Below are positions 36,631-47,741 of a stretch of DNA of 64,000 bases, piece by piece. Each line of letters starts with the position of its first letter. Positions within the stretch are counted from its first letter, which is position 1. Both the position numbers and the translations under genes were made by a program. The notes under the pieces were generated by a model that saw only the letters and a program-made list of their open reading frames with translations, did not search any database and was not told where the DNA came from. The stretch spans positions 434,001 to 498,000 of the forward strand of contig NW_026944384.1 in assembly GCF_033439725.1 (NCBI RefSeq), read 5' to 3'. This stretch comes from Neurospora tetraspora. Taxonomy: Eukaryota > Ascomycota > Sordariomycetes > Sordariales > Sordariaceae.

Positions 36631-38890
36631 TAAATTTAGAATCTACAAATTAACCACATTATTTATACCCGTAATATACTCTTTAACGAAGATTTAATCT
36701 ATTTAAGGAACCTTGATAATTTTAAAGAAGGATTAAGGCTAATTAACGACGAAATTACTAATTTATTCAACCGACTTAATTAACCTCCTGAATTATCTAC
36801 GTAATATTTCGAACCCTTTAATACGATTTAAGATATAGAAGATAACGGTCTTACCCCTTTCGTACTATTATTCTTCAATAACGAATTTTAAAAAGATAAT
36901 AACGAAACTGTTTCGAAATTAATAGAACTTATTATTTAGAATAAAATATCTATCGATTTTATATTTAACTCCCATACCCCGCTAAATATACTATTAATTA
37001 CTCTTATTACTAACTTTTTAATAAATTTACAAGAGCTTATTTCCTTCCCAACCTTCGAACTATAAGAAGCCGCGTTTAACGTTAGGAAATTTATTTAATT
37101 AGTTGGGCAATAGTAGGGTAAGATAGTTACGAAAGTAGAAATTGATTATTTAATTTCTAAGGGTAGTAGATTGGATTCTATTAAATATTAAGACCTCCTT
37201 CCAACCTTCAAGATTTATTACGATCTCAAATATTACGATTTAAGTAATTTCTTTAAGTAAATAGAGAAAGTGTATTTCGATAACTATAAAGAAATAAGGT
37301 TATAAGTTGAAATCGACGAAAATATTCCCCGTACTAAAAGTCTTTAAATCTTCGACTATATATAGGTATATATATATAAATTTAATAAGTATAGTTGGTT
37401 ATTAAAAGTAAAGGCTCGCTTCGTAATTAGAAGAAACTAGTAGTATAATTACAGTAAGGAGATATATACTTCTACGTTAATTAATCGTTTATTTCGGTTA
37501 ATTATTATTTATGCCGTTAAATTCGATTGCGAATTTATTTAATACAATACAGTACATACCTTCGTTAACGCCTACTTCAATAAGGAAATTTATATATATA
37601 TACTTCCTAATTATCAAAAGTATAGTATTATCCTTAAAATCCTTAAAGCCTTCTATAGTCTCCAATAAATTCTTTTATTATAGTAATAAGAATTTAACGA
37701 GACTTTCGAAAGCTTAGGGTTCAAGCCGTTATTCAAGGACCTATATATCCTTAAATATAATAGAATTTTAATTTTCTATTATATTAACAATGTTATTTTC
37801 GCTTTTAATAAATTATAATACAATAAAGTTACCCGGGTTACAAAGAAGTTAGAGGAGAAATATAAATTTATTAGTAATAATAACCTTTAATAATTTTTAG
37901 GTATCGAAATTATTTAAAACCGAAAAGTAAATTATATTTAATTATCCTAATGGGAATATATTTATGAAATTACCAAATTAATTAAGAATTTCTACACTTT
38001 CGCCTTTATCCTAATAAATAACGAAGAGCTTATACTTTATAATAGCGTAGCCTCTTTCGATAAGATCTGAAAATACTAGGTCGTTATCAGTTCTATAATA
38101 TACGCCGCTATAATTACCTAGCTTAATGTTACTTTCGCCGCTAGCCAATTAATTTACTATAATTATAATCTTAATCCTTAATATTGTAAAGTTGCTAATA
38201 AAGTTTTATATTACCTTTAATACTACTTTAATCTTTCCTTCTATTATAATAAATTAACGAAATTCGAAATTATTTTAAATATATCGTACGCTAACAACTC
38301 TCTAAATTGAAAGAGTTTGTATAAATTTACAATTAAACTCTTTAATAATCTAATTTATTAGGGTACAACTAAATAAAAAATAGTATGTACCTTAATAATA
38401 GAAATAGAGTTATTATTAATTTCAAACGCTATTAAAAAAACTATCGCCATTATATATTTATATAAAGAGATTAATATTCCCTTCAATAAGGATATACCTA
38501 TAATCGGTTACAATAATATATAAATAATCCGTATATTAATTATTAAAGTAGCGAAATTAATAGTTAAATTAAAATATAGTAATATTTATCGTTACTAATT
38601 AAGGTAGGAAATTATAGAAAGAAGGATTAAAGTTGAATATTTAGAAACGAAGAAAATACTAGCCGATGGATTAATAAAGGTTTTGGGATAATTAAATTAC
38701 GAGAAATTCTAAAAATTAATAGGAATAACGAATATACTAATTTATAAGGAGATAAGGATAAATAAGGAGATTCCGGATAATATTTTGGAGGATATTCACA
38801 ATTTAGTTAGAGAAATTAACGTACCAGAAGAGAGATTTTGTAAATAGCTTTACTTTTACCCTATTTAGAAGGTTTGTAAGTAAGGGGGTA

Positions 38891-39060
38891 TATTAGAGTC
38901 AAGGGCGGTTTTAGCCATACCATATAGAGGTTAACGCTCTAACCACCTAATATTACCTAATTTCTAGGCATATCTGGGTTACCCCAGCACCCCCCATACC
39001 TTCTGGGCGAGTCAGTTACACACTCTTCAATCAATTAATTCTGCACCGTTACATCTGACA
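38891..39060 (+). repeat. 3' LTR of the copia fossil (170 bp)
   Basis: Direct repeat of 26406-26575. Here the outer (right) half keeps the more GC-rich state, the mirror image of the 5' copy. Confidence 0.88.
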
Positions 39061-39488
39061 CAATGCCAGGGGCATACATGCCCGATGCTACCCAGAATTG
39101 AGAGGTACGTCATCCACCCTTTTCGAACCACACGATGGCGTCTTCTTGTGAATCTTGATGCTGTGTTGTTCTTCAACTGGAAGAATCTCGAGACGCCCTC
39201 ATGTTTGTCACATGGACGCATCTTCACCCTTCACGTCCGTACCAGCCGAGCCCGAAGGCTTTCCACAACGATGTTCATTGACTCCTGTAGATGCTTCCTG
39301 TCTATGTGATTTCTATCCGAAAACGAAAACCATGATCCAAAATCCCAGATATAACCAATGTCTGTTTTCGCCGCAAAGCTAAAATGATCGTTCAAACACG
39401 GTGTCGTCCACCTCTCCTGCTAATAAGGCGGAACAACAAGGCTGACACCAGGCTTGCACACACCGAAACCCCGGGTATCTGCCAAGCC
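39061..39488. other. Right flank of the retroelement island
   Basis: About 0.43 kb of normal composition that begins with the right CAATG duplication and leads into the 3' end of the GT32 gene. No gene seen. Confidence 0.5.
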
Positions 39489-40719
39489 TCACTCGCTCCT
39501 ATCTTCCATATCCTCACTCTTCACCTTCCGGTACCCTTTCCCTCCTCTTTGGACCCAATACCTCCTCGCCAACCAACCTAACAATCCCACCAACGCCCCC
39601 AGCACCATAACAAACATCCACAAATGATCACCAATCTCCAAAAACAACCGATTATCCCACCCATTCCACGTCCCTCCCCTTCCCTGCGTAAAGAACACCC
39701 ACTCATCCATCCCCGGCCGATTATCCATCATCAGCCTATACAACCTCCCACTCGCCTCTTCATCCACCCCCTCTAAGATTTCCCCCCGGCTCACGACCTT
39801 CCCAAGTTGTAGCATCCGGTGATACTCATCCCAAACCCCACCAATAAACCACTGCCCAACCCCCCAACTAATCTCCACATACCTCAACAACCCCCACAAA
39901 CACCACCACCTCTTCCAAAACCCCACCACCCTTTCCGTCAACCCAACCGGCACCGCCCCCCTCCCCTCCACCAACTCCGCCACCACCCGTCCCCAAAACG
40001 GATGTCCGGGTCTGGCAGCCAGTATATTATTACTCAACGCTCCCCTCCCGCCATCCGTGATCCAAAGCGGGAAGTACGTCAACGCGTCCAATGATGATGA
40101 CCCGTTGCCGCCGCCGGTAGTAGGAGGGGATATAATAGACGGCAAACACCCGTTGTCAAGGTCGAGGTAGATGCCGCCGTAGTGGTACAGCAAGAAATAG
40201 CGGAGGGCGTCGACGCGCTGGACGGGGTGCGGGTAGGAGAGGTAGGAAGGGAGGAAGGTCGGGTAGTGGGTGGAGAGGAAGAGGAGGGAGGTTTTGGGTG
40301 TCCAGAGCTGTGTTTTTTTTTCGCTATTGTTAGCATGCGCGCTATGGGAGAAGGGAAGGGAAGGGAAGGGAAGGGGGGAAAGGGGAGAGAAGACATACGC
40401 GATATTCCCAATCGGGGTTATTATCTACACAACTCCGCCTCTGTTCTTCCCAGTCACTCGGTAGCGTTTCGTTTGCGGGATCCTTCCAGTTGTGGAAGAT
40501 CTGGTGGATGATCTTGGGTATCTGCTCCTTTCGCGTTTCTCGGAGGGTGCCGTTCAGGTAGGCATTGGCGACCTCGCGCTGGGTGATGGCGATGCCCGGG
40601 TGTTGGTAGAAGATGTGGATGAAGGCGAGGAGGTGGGTGATGAAGTAGTGGAGGACGAGGAGGATGGGAATGATGATGATGGCGACCCGGAATCCCGAGC
40701 GTATGAATATCGACCGCAT
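39489..40719 (-). CDS. GT32 mannosyltransferase-like protein (OCH1/SUR1 type), 379 aa
   Basis: Two exons, 40719-40399 and 40307-39489, separated by a 91-bp intron that contains a GGGAA-type simple repeat; phase 0. I start at MRSIFIRS, since the open frame upstream lacks an ATG. One membrane helix near residues 11-33 anchors a type II protein. The glycosyltransferase DXD region follows with family landmarks IPKIIHQIFHNW near residue 68, RVDALRYFLLYHYGG and the metal-binding LDLD in GIYLDLDNGC. A second hydrophobic segment near the C terminus (LWMFVMVLGALVGLLGWL) is typical of the inositol-phosphoceramide mannosyltransferase branch, SUR1/CSH1. The likely role is GDP-mannose transfer to a sphingolipid or glycan in the Golgi. 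The branch assignment is moderately sure and the GT32 family is firm. Confidence 0.88.
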
Positions 40720-41921
40720 CTTGTGGTCACTGGCGCAGAACGTAAGTTGGCGCAGGAACAAGACGGGAATGCGATGGTTTGGTAGAGAACGGGATCAGTG
40801 TTGTTTTCGTCAGGTGCGGTGTGGCAGTGATCCCTTTGGGTGTATCACCACGCAAACATGGGTACCCCTGCAGGTGGGAAGGTGAAGTTTGGACGGCAGG
40901 CCGCATTCGCACAGTGGACTCGGGGTTTGCGTCTTTTGAAACACATCGATTCCGGCGGACAGTTAGTCGTAGGAGAAGCTAGAAGTAACTTGACTTGAGC
41001 AAGGACAGACTTGGGTCGGGTCATGGGAAGAGGTGACGTCGACAGTGGTTTGTGTTCACGTACGACACTCGCTTGTCAAAGGGAATTGCCTGCATCGCAA
41101 GGATTTCGACCGAGTGCACCAAGTAAAGCACCATCAGGCATGATGATTATGTCGTGCGGTTGGTGACAACTGTTATTGATGTCTCGATACGTATAAGTCA
41201 TGAATAAACATTAACTAGTGTTCGGGGAACGCGCAATTCTTGGACCGAGAGTGCACTAACAGAAAAAGCGCGAAATTTGTTAGGCCTAACAATTCTTTTG
41301 CGGACGAAAAGTACACTTTTGGGCCGTGCGTTATGATTCAGGTAGTGCGTGCGGAGTTTCATATGGGGACCGTCCGCGAAATTCACTAACACCCTAACCG
41401 GACTTTTTAACGGCTGTTCTGCTATTAATACAGTCCAATACTAGTTTATTTGTTAACTCTGTACCCCGAGTAAGACACATGCCAACCCATCCTGAACGCT
41501 GCAATGGTACTTTAAAATGTATAAAGCATAGTCAAAAACAGATTATCAGCAGCTGATTTGACATATTTATGTAAATTTTAAGCCCCCATTATCGAAGAAA
41601 ACACATCAACTTGTTGTTGAAACGCCTGGACAAGTTGACCAGAGGTCTCGAGCTAACAAACAAACCAGCATTGTACTGTAGAGATAGAGATGCAGGTCCT
41701 AAACATTCCACTTGCGCTTGGCCTTGCGCTCATGTCTTCGCTCAGCACCAAATCCCGGTGATAATGATAGTCCCCGAGTTGTTTGAGCGGCTCTCCGTCC
41801 CCACTCTCGAAAAATTAGCCCAAGGGTATCTTTGTATGAGGTTGCCGTTGTGATGATGGTAATGATATTCCATCCCATTAAACCGTAACACGTTTGTTCA
41901 TACAACAGAGAGTCCGGTCTC
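40720..41921. other. Intergenic, no gene seen
   Basis: About 1.2 kb between GT32 (starting leftward) and the 3' end of GT31. It contains an AT-richer patch near 41400-41600 and, at 41595-41645, a stretch that resembles 53798-53855. No gene supported. Confidence 0.45.
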
Positions 41922-43495
41922 CTAATACTTCAAACAACCCATCTCCAACTCCCTGGCCAGCTTCCCATTCGGTCCGCTCACCTTCCCCTCCACCTTTTCT
42001 CCTACTATCATCCACGGACTCAAATGACACCTCCTCGTCTCCTCCTCCCACGTCCAAGCCATGCACTCGCTCCCCCTCTCATAGCACTTCTTCCCACACT
42101 CTCCCGCCTTCTCAACCCCCTCGACCACCGCCACCTCCCCACCACTACCCCCCGCATGATCCCAATTCGCATATTCTATCGGCTTCGCCAGTTGATCGCT
42201 CGTCAAGGTACTCTGCCTCCAAGGCCTCGACATTCCATACACATCCCAAATATCGCTCCACAGTAGCGGCTTGCTCACATTCCTGAAGCTCTCGCCAGCC
42301 CGGTGCATCTTCTCTGGTTGTCCCAGCCCGTGAAACGTGATGATAGGACAGCAGAACCTGTCTGGGCGAATCTTGGTCCACCGTGGCGGTTCGCCGCTGA
42401 ACAAATGGCTGTACTCCTCGTCCAGATACACCCCGGCTCTTATCAGCGTCCTGGCTAGAAGACGGTCGCCCCAGGTTTCCGACAGGGATTCGAGGTGAGC
42501 GGTGCGCACGGCGTGGGGGTTATCGAGAATGAGGGAGGACATGGCGCCTTGTGATAAGATGATGCCGGAGCCGCCGTGGGCGAAGCGGATGCGGAAGTCG
42601 CCGACTGCGTTGCCGATGTAGTATGGGACCTCGGAGTCGAGGTGGGCAAGGAGGGGTTTTAACGATGGTTGGACGAGGTAAGTGTCATCGTCGACGAGGA
42701 GGTACCACTTCTTGTTGGGGAACTTGGAGTAGGCGAGTTCGAGGCCAGAGATGAACTGGTGGGAGGGGTGTTAGCGGGTGGGTGGATGGCTTGAGAGGGG
42801 AAGGGGAGGCCTACCTTGAGCGCATCAATCTCCCATCCTGTGGACTTGGCGAGCTGGTCTGCTTCTTCCTCCCCATTCTCTATCGCTTCGGCAAATCGAA
42901 GGTATTTTGCGACTCGTGGGTTCGACAAGCTGGCGGCTGGTCCCAAGGAGCTCAAGGTCTGGTTGACAACGTTGTGTATCGGCAGAGGCGTGCCGTGGTT
43001 ATTGGCCTCTTGGCCTGGCTTGGAGGCATAGTCGGCGATAACGAGGAAGTCGCGGAACTCGTTGGAGGCGCTGAGAGCTTCGAACCAGGCGTTTGCTCGT
43101 ATGCGCGTGCCGTATCCGGTCTTGACGATGACGACAGTGTCTGTGCCCAGATCGACTGGGTATGCTGGTGGCGCAAATAGCCAGTTCTCGACGGGGTGTG
43201 AGTTGAGGTAATGTTGGAATTTCTTGACATTGAATCGGATGCCTAGCCGGACAACGTTGTCGTATGGGAGCATGATCCAGCCAAAGATGAGGAGGATCCC
43301 GAGGAAGAACAGCATGTTACGCAGTCTTCCGAACGGACCGTATCGCATTCGACGGAGTAGCGCCCGCATTCTGTGTCGTAGGGTGGGGCTTCGTCGCTGC
43401 TGGAGCAGAAAGTCGTCTTCGTTCTCAAACTCCATGATCTTGACTTTTAGATCCGGGTCGCCGATGACGACGGGGTGTTGTGATGGGTGCGGCAT
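41922..43495 (-). CDS. GT31 (Fringe-type) glycosyltransferase with C-terminal PAN-like domain, 504 aa
   Basis: Two exons, 43495-42815 and 42755-41922, with a 59-bp intron (phase 0). It is a type II membrane protein: a basic cytoplasmic head of ~57 residues, then a membrane helix (MLFFLGILLIFGWIML). The catalytic domain carries the DXD metal site in LLVDDDTYL near residue 248. Downstream, GGSGIILS is the conserved acceptor-side strand of Fringe-like enzymes, and WGDRLLARTL is a further family landmark. The C-terminal ~75 residues hold spaced cysteines (ECGKKCYERGSECMAWTW, then a later RCHLSPW), a PAN/apple-like fold found in several fungal GT31 proteins. It probably adds hexose or N-acetylhexosamine to glycans in the Golgi; donor and acceptor are unknown. 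It is codirectional with GT32. Confidence 0.9.
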
Positions 43496-44649
43496 GGTGG
43501 GACATGAAATAATATGCCCAAGGTCGCATCGTTTGTCGCCGTGTTTCGCAGCAGAGCACAGCTTCCGTCAGCAAAGGTAGGGATAATCCATTGGACCAAA
43601 TGTTTGGTCGCGACAACGGAAGGCGGTAGCTAGCCGGCCATTTTCAACGGTTTGTGATGGGAAGCGAAGGAAGAGAGAGGGACAAGGTGAAATCAGGAGG
43701 AGACGGGACCGGCAGGCGGCGGTCACGGTGGATGCAGGCTCGCGGCAGGGTGGACGTCAAGGTGCCCTCTTGGCTGCGAGAGGGTCGCACTGTACCTCAC
43801 GCGCCGAGAAAATGAGGAGAAGGGACGAAATCGCGACTGATTGCCCGATAACGCGCGTACTTTACCAAGTACGGATAACACGGCTCAAAGAACCAACAGC
43901 GTCGGAGATTAATGTGCCATGGCGCGCCCAAGCCCTAAAAGCCGAGAGGTTGGCGTTTCTGGGCGTTTCTGGGCATTCATCAACTTCCATCTTCAAACCT
44001 CGGCTTCAGTACAACGATATCGTGAGAGTTGGGAGAAATCATTGGTCGATCACGACTTCAATATCGAGAAAGAACCGACATGTGCTGATGCTGATGTTCT
44101 TGTCAAAATCGTCGATCCGATGTGCTTCCCCGGATTTTCCGGCAGCGACCGGCAGCTGATCCACAGGTACCGTCTGTGCGCTAACCACGCTAGGCGGGGC
44201 CCCCTAACAACGCCAACATCGAACAAACATCGAACAAGCTCGCCCAGCATTCTCGGCAGGAACAACGTTGAATTTCAGCTTCACACGAATGATTCATTAA
44301 ATCTCTGGTGTGAGGAGTTTAATGAATACGATTCTGTAAGTAGTCTCCAAGGGCTGAGGAACGGAAGCACAGCGCCCAAACGGAGGTCACGCGAGCACTG
44401 GGTCGATCATCGCGAAAGCCTTCAATGATGTCACCTTCGACCTGCTCAGTTATCCCAAGCCTTTCCTTACCATCCCAAACTTATTTCAACATCTGATCAT
44501 CCACAACCTTGATAAAACAACCACTACATACCCCTCAGCCTATATGACAGCCTAGACTACCTACTGACCGTCTTCGAGGTGTGATAAAACCGCCGCTCCC
44601 AAAGCAGCAATAACCACGCCTCCAAACCACCCACCACCTCCTATCCCTC
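43496..44649. other. Intergenic with an unsupported open frame
   Basis: About 1.15 kb. A plus-strand ATG frame spans 43919-44428 (169 codons), but its composition and motifs match no family. A short tandem repeat, GGCGTTTCTG twice, occurs near 43952-43971. I do not call a gene. Confidence 0.4.
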
Positions 44650-45462
44650 TCACGAACTCCCCCCACCCACCGTTGTGGGTACCGGCTCCGGCGACGCAAC
44701 CCCCACCGTAACACTAGCACTCCCCGAACTATCCTGCCCCTCAACCGCCACAATCATATAATTATGCCTCCCCATCTTCAGTCCCGCACCTTCCCACGCC
44801 TTAAAATGCGTTCCCGTATTAACCGTCCCTCCCCCCGGTCTCTGCTCATACCTAATACTCCAATACTGGGCAAAAGTCGCGGTGCCAATGATACTGGGTT
44901 TATTTACCCGCTTCTTGGTCATGATCTGGTACGTCCCGCCGTCCGATGTGACGTTCCCGAGAACCTTGGCCTCAGGGTTGTCAGAGGGATGGTGGTCGCC
45001 GTGGGCTTCGATGATGTAGTATTCTACGAGCGGGGAGGTGGTCCAGCCGTAGATGGCGAGGTAGGCGTTTCCGCCGGCGGTGGGGGAGAAGGTTGAGGTG
45101 TAGGTGACGTTTCTGGCCAGGGTGCGATGGATGTCAGCAAGATTGGCGGAGGAGCGGCCTGCTCGAAGGAGGGAGATGGATAGGTAAGAGGGAAGTGGGG
45201 GTAGGGGGGAGGGATATGGGAGAGGAGCGAAAAAGACTAACTTGCTACTACCAGGGTTCCAACCCTTGCCAATGACAAAGTTCCCTTTGTCGCCGGACCA
45301 GGTCACGTCGAATCTGCCCTCGGCTCCGTTCTTGACGGTCAGCTTGGGCTTGCCATCGGACCAGCTGGACCAGAAGTAGTTGGCTGCTGGAGCGGAGGCT
45401 ACTCCGATGATGGTGAGGGAGATGGTTAGGAGGCCGGTGAGGAGGGAGGTGAGGAAGAACAT
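44650..45462 (-). CDS. GH11 endo-beta-1,4-xylanase, 227 aa
   Basis: Two exons, 45462-45242 and 45112-44650, with a 129-bp intron (phase 2). Signal peptide residues 1-24 (cleavage after GVASA or nearby) mark a secreted enzyme. The jelly-roll landmarks are in order: FDVTWSGDKGNFVIGKGW, GNAYLAIYGWTTSPLVEYY, TYQIMTKKRVNKPSI, TATFAQYWSIR and VAVEGQDSSGSAS. The catalytic nucleophile is Glu104 (LVEYY) and the acid/base is Glu198 (AVEGQ). The enzyme hydrolyses xylan with retention of configuration. Length is normal for the family, with a short Pro/Gly-rich tail after the domain. The intron is a multiple of three and stays open, so an unspliced reading looks like one 270-residue protein that has a Pro/Leu/Ser-rich segment no GH11 has; splicing is the better model. 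Confidence 0.93.
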   Translation of the reverse strand: MFFLTSLLTGLLTISLTIIGVASAPAANYFWSSWSDGKPKLTVKNGAEGRFDVTWSGDKGNFVIGKGWNPGSSKLVFFAPLPYPSPLPPLPSYLSISLLRAGRSSANLADIHRTLARNVTYTSTFSPTAGGNAYLAIYGWTTSPLVEYYIIEAHGDHHPSDNPEAKVLGNVTSDGGTYQIMTKKRVNKPSIIGTATFAQYWSIRYEQRPGGGTVNTGTHFKAWEGAGLKMGRHNYMIVAVEGQDSSGSASVTVGVASPEPVPTTVGGGSS

Positions 45463-46570
45463 GTTGACTTTGGCAGACCTACTGAATGTTCACAGTTTTT
45501 CGATGAGGAGGAGGTGCTACGATCCCGGATTCCGGGATAACCAAGTGGGCTGGCTACTATGGAAAGGGGTTCTGTTGTCTTTATACCGCCCGTCTACACC
45601 TTCCCGACATGGACTCAGCTTCTGTATCCATCCGGCCTGTGATATGAGACCGTTCGGAGAAGTATCACCTCTTAAACTGCCGATGGCCAGTGGCCAGTCC
45701 AAGACAGCCAAGGCTGCTCAGCCTTCCTTTCCCTCTCATGACAGTTCTCTACTATTAGTGAGGTCTGTTCAAGGATGCGGATATCCCAGCTTGGCGGATT
45801 ACGAGAAAAGGTCTTCTGATGCGCACACAACATGGGCCAACAACGGACTGGACAGTTGGGTCTCACCCAGTGTCATCCATGCAAGCACTCTAAAATCTAA
45901 ATCACAAACGAGTTTAGGCGGAGATTGAACGTTGGTCAGATGCACCCCGGATTCTGTAACTTGTGCCGGGCGATTGGCGACGATAGGCGGACAGGACGGC
46001 AGTCATTTATTTATACGTGCCGGGTAATATCTGGGGATGCAACTCATGCTGTCTACCCCCCATACCTCATGCGCCTGTCTTTCCACGTTTTCTCCCAGCT
46101 CCCTCTTCTCATGCGTCCCAATCAGGTGTTACTATCTCTTATGTGGTCTTTTGTGGACCGAACGAGTGCCGCCGTTCTTGGCTTCTCCTTGGACCCATCC
46201 TTGCCCTTTGCCCTCATATTCACTTCCAGGCTGCTGAGTTGCATGCCGTTCACAGCTTCCCGGTGGCTAACTTGCTGGTCCTTGCTTTTTGAGAGGTGAA
46301 GGGGGTCTTTAGCCGGCAGTGCTCTTTGCCTCTTATGTTCGGGGTCCACATCTGCACAGCCGGAGAAAGGAGGTCAGACACTCGGCCACCACGACCGCCT
46401 TGAGCATTCACGATCCACAAGAACGCTTAGATCAATGGTTTCAATGTTGATAATCATGTTGCTACAAAAGGATGACTTGTTGGAAAGGCGGGCAAGGGGT
46501 ATTCCACACAAACGAGGGTCTCCTACCTAGGTAGAAAGACGAGTGTCTTCCTTCCTCTGCCACCCATCCA
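45463..46570. other. Xylanase promoter region and DUF1996 3' flank
   Basis: About 1.1 kb with several short open frames and no recognised gene. Confidence 0.45.
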
Positions 46571-47741
46571 TCACTTCTTCATCGGATGCCCCGCCATCCC
46601 CGGCAGCACCTTCAACCACCCATCCGTATTCTCATTCACCACGCTCTTCACCGTGCACTGATTCGCCTTGTCAAACGCCTGCATCTTCAATCCGTTGCAC
46701 GTCGGCCCAAAGCACCCATTATCCATCGCATGCTGCAGCCTGTCTCCCTGCCATCCAAACACGTAATCGCCATGCTGTCCGTACCCCGTCGTGTCTCCAT
46801 TGCTCAACACAAACGGCTGGCTGCTGTCCGTAGGCCAGTCCGCCTTGTTGTTGAACTGGCGAGTGTCCCATACGACCTCGTAGTGCACCTGCGGGATCTT
46901 GACCGGGTGGCTGGAAGGGCACTTGGCGTCCACGACGGCGAACGGCGCAGGGCCCAAGGCGGGGTGGGCGATATGCTCCGTGTGCGAAGGAGAATCCAGG
47001 TTCTTGCAGTCCCAGCAGATGGGAAAGATGACGCTCGACCGGATCCCGCCCGGGCAGGGCTGCTTGGGGAACGTCTCGGTGTCGCGCTGCGGGTCCTGGC
47101 AAGGGGCGTAAGTGTTGCCGCCAAAGTTGGCGCCCGTGTAGCACCTGAAGCAGGATTGCATGTTCTTGCCAAAACCCGGTGAGGTGCGGCGGTTGGCATC
47201 GCCGGAGAACATGCGGAAGCCGGGCTTGAATGCTGTCACGGTCTTGGGGCCGGGAGCAGTATAGTAGACGGTTATGCCGGCGTTGGCGGCGCCGATTTGG
47301 GTGTTGACCATTTGTGGCACGCGCTTGTAGGTGCCGTTGCGTGCGCGGAAGTAGACGTTGGCGGTCCAGTAGTTGGAGAAGTCCTCGGAAAAGGTGCAGG
47401 AGGTGCAGGTGGCGAGTTTGGAGATGTCGGCGTTGGGGCCGGAGGGCATGGTTGCGTTGAAGGCGTTCTGGTAGTTGTTAGTGTGGGCATTGTAGGGAGA
47501 AACAGGGAATGGACGTACGCCGCCAACGACTTGATGGACGTGTGAAGAAGGGAGCATGCCCGGTTCGACAAGTCTGCGGGAGTGTTAGTGCCATTTCCTG
47601 CGATAAGTCTGGAGGTAGAACTCACGGATCAATACGGTCAATGACTGCTTGCGAGCAGCCGAACCGCAGCATGTTGGTCGAAAATCCACCACCTTGTGCC
47701 TGAACGGCGGCCGCGAAGGAGAGGGCCCCAAGCCAGTACAT
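46571..47741 (-). CDS. Secreted DUF1996-domain protein, 355 aa
   Basis: Three exons, 47741-47626, 47573-47519 and 47467-46571, with introns of 52 and 51 bp; all phases agree. The signal peptide is MYWLGALSFAAAVQA. The mature protein shows the DUF1996 pattern: MLRFGCSQAVIDRIDPLVEPG, SSHVHQVVGG, then TCTSCTFSEDFSNYW with its two close cysteines, CWDCKNLDSPSHTEH, and a terminal DYVFGWQGDRLQHAM with further cysteines. The fold is extracellular and disulfide-rich; the biochemical function is unknown, although members are common in saprotrophic secretomes. A shorter start within exon 2 (MLPSSHV) would lose the signal peptide and the first conserved block, so the three-exon model is preferred. Confidence 0.92.

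Larger units (their letters stand above)
26406..39060 (+). mobile_element. Fossil Ty1/copia LTR retrotransposon, interrupted by two later insertions
   Basis: The termini are 170-bp direct repeats that begin TGTCAGA and end TCTGACA (least-mutated copies). They are flanked by the same 5 bp, CAATG, at 26401-26405 and 39061-39065. A polypurine tract (AAGTAAGGGGG) lies immediately before the 3' LTR. Degraded traces of gag and integrase are recognisable at about 26.6-29.4 kb; reverse transcriptase and RNase H traces at about 36.6-38.9 kb, all on the plus strand in copia order (integrase before RT). The element is broken very many times, with heavy C-to-T/G-to-A change typical of RIP and only ~25% GC by eye. 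An LTR fragment (29435-30007) and a gypsy element (30066-36630) lie inside it. Without those and their target duplications it would be about 5.5 kb. It is the oldest of the three. Confidence 0.9.

Noticed and set aside
31296-37717. Short ATG frames in the AT-rich island (for example near 31.3, 36.0 and 37.5 kb)
   Set aside because: Chance frames in fossil retroelements rich in TA; not genes.
41198-41400. Possible MITE near 41.2-41.4 kb suggested by repeated ACTAAC words
   Set aside because: The two ends do not align as inverted repeats and no target duplication was found.
43919-44428. 169-codon plus-strand frame with an ATG
   Set aside because: No motif, no splice-like structure and no biased codon use; left as part of an intergenic description.
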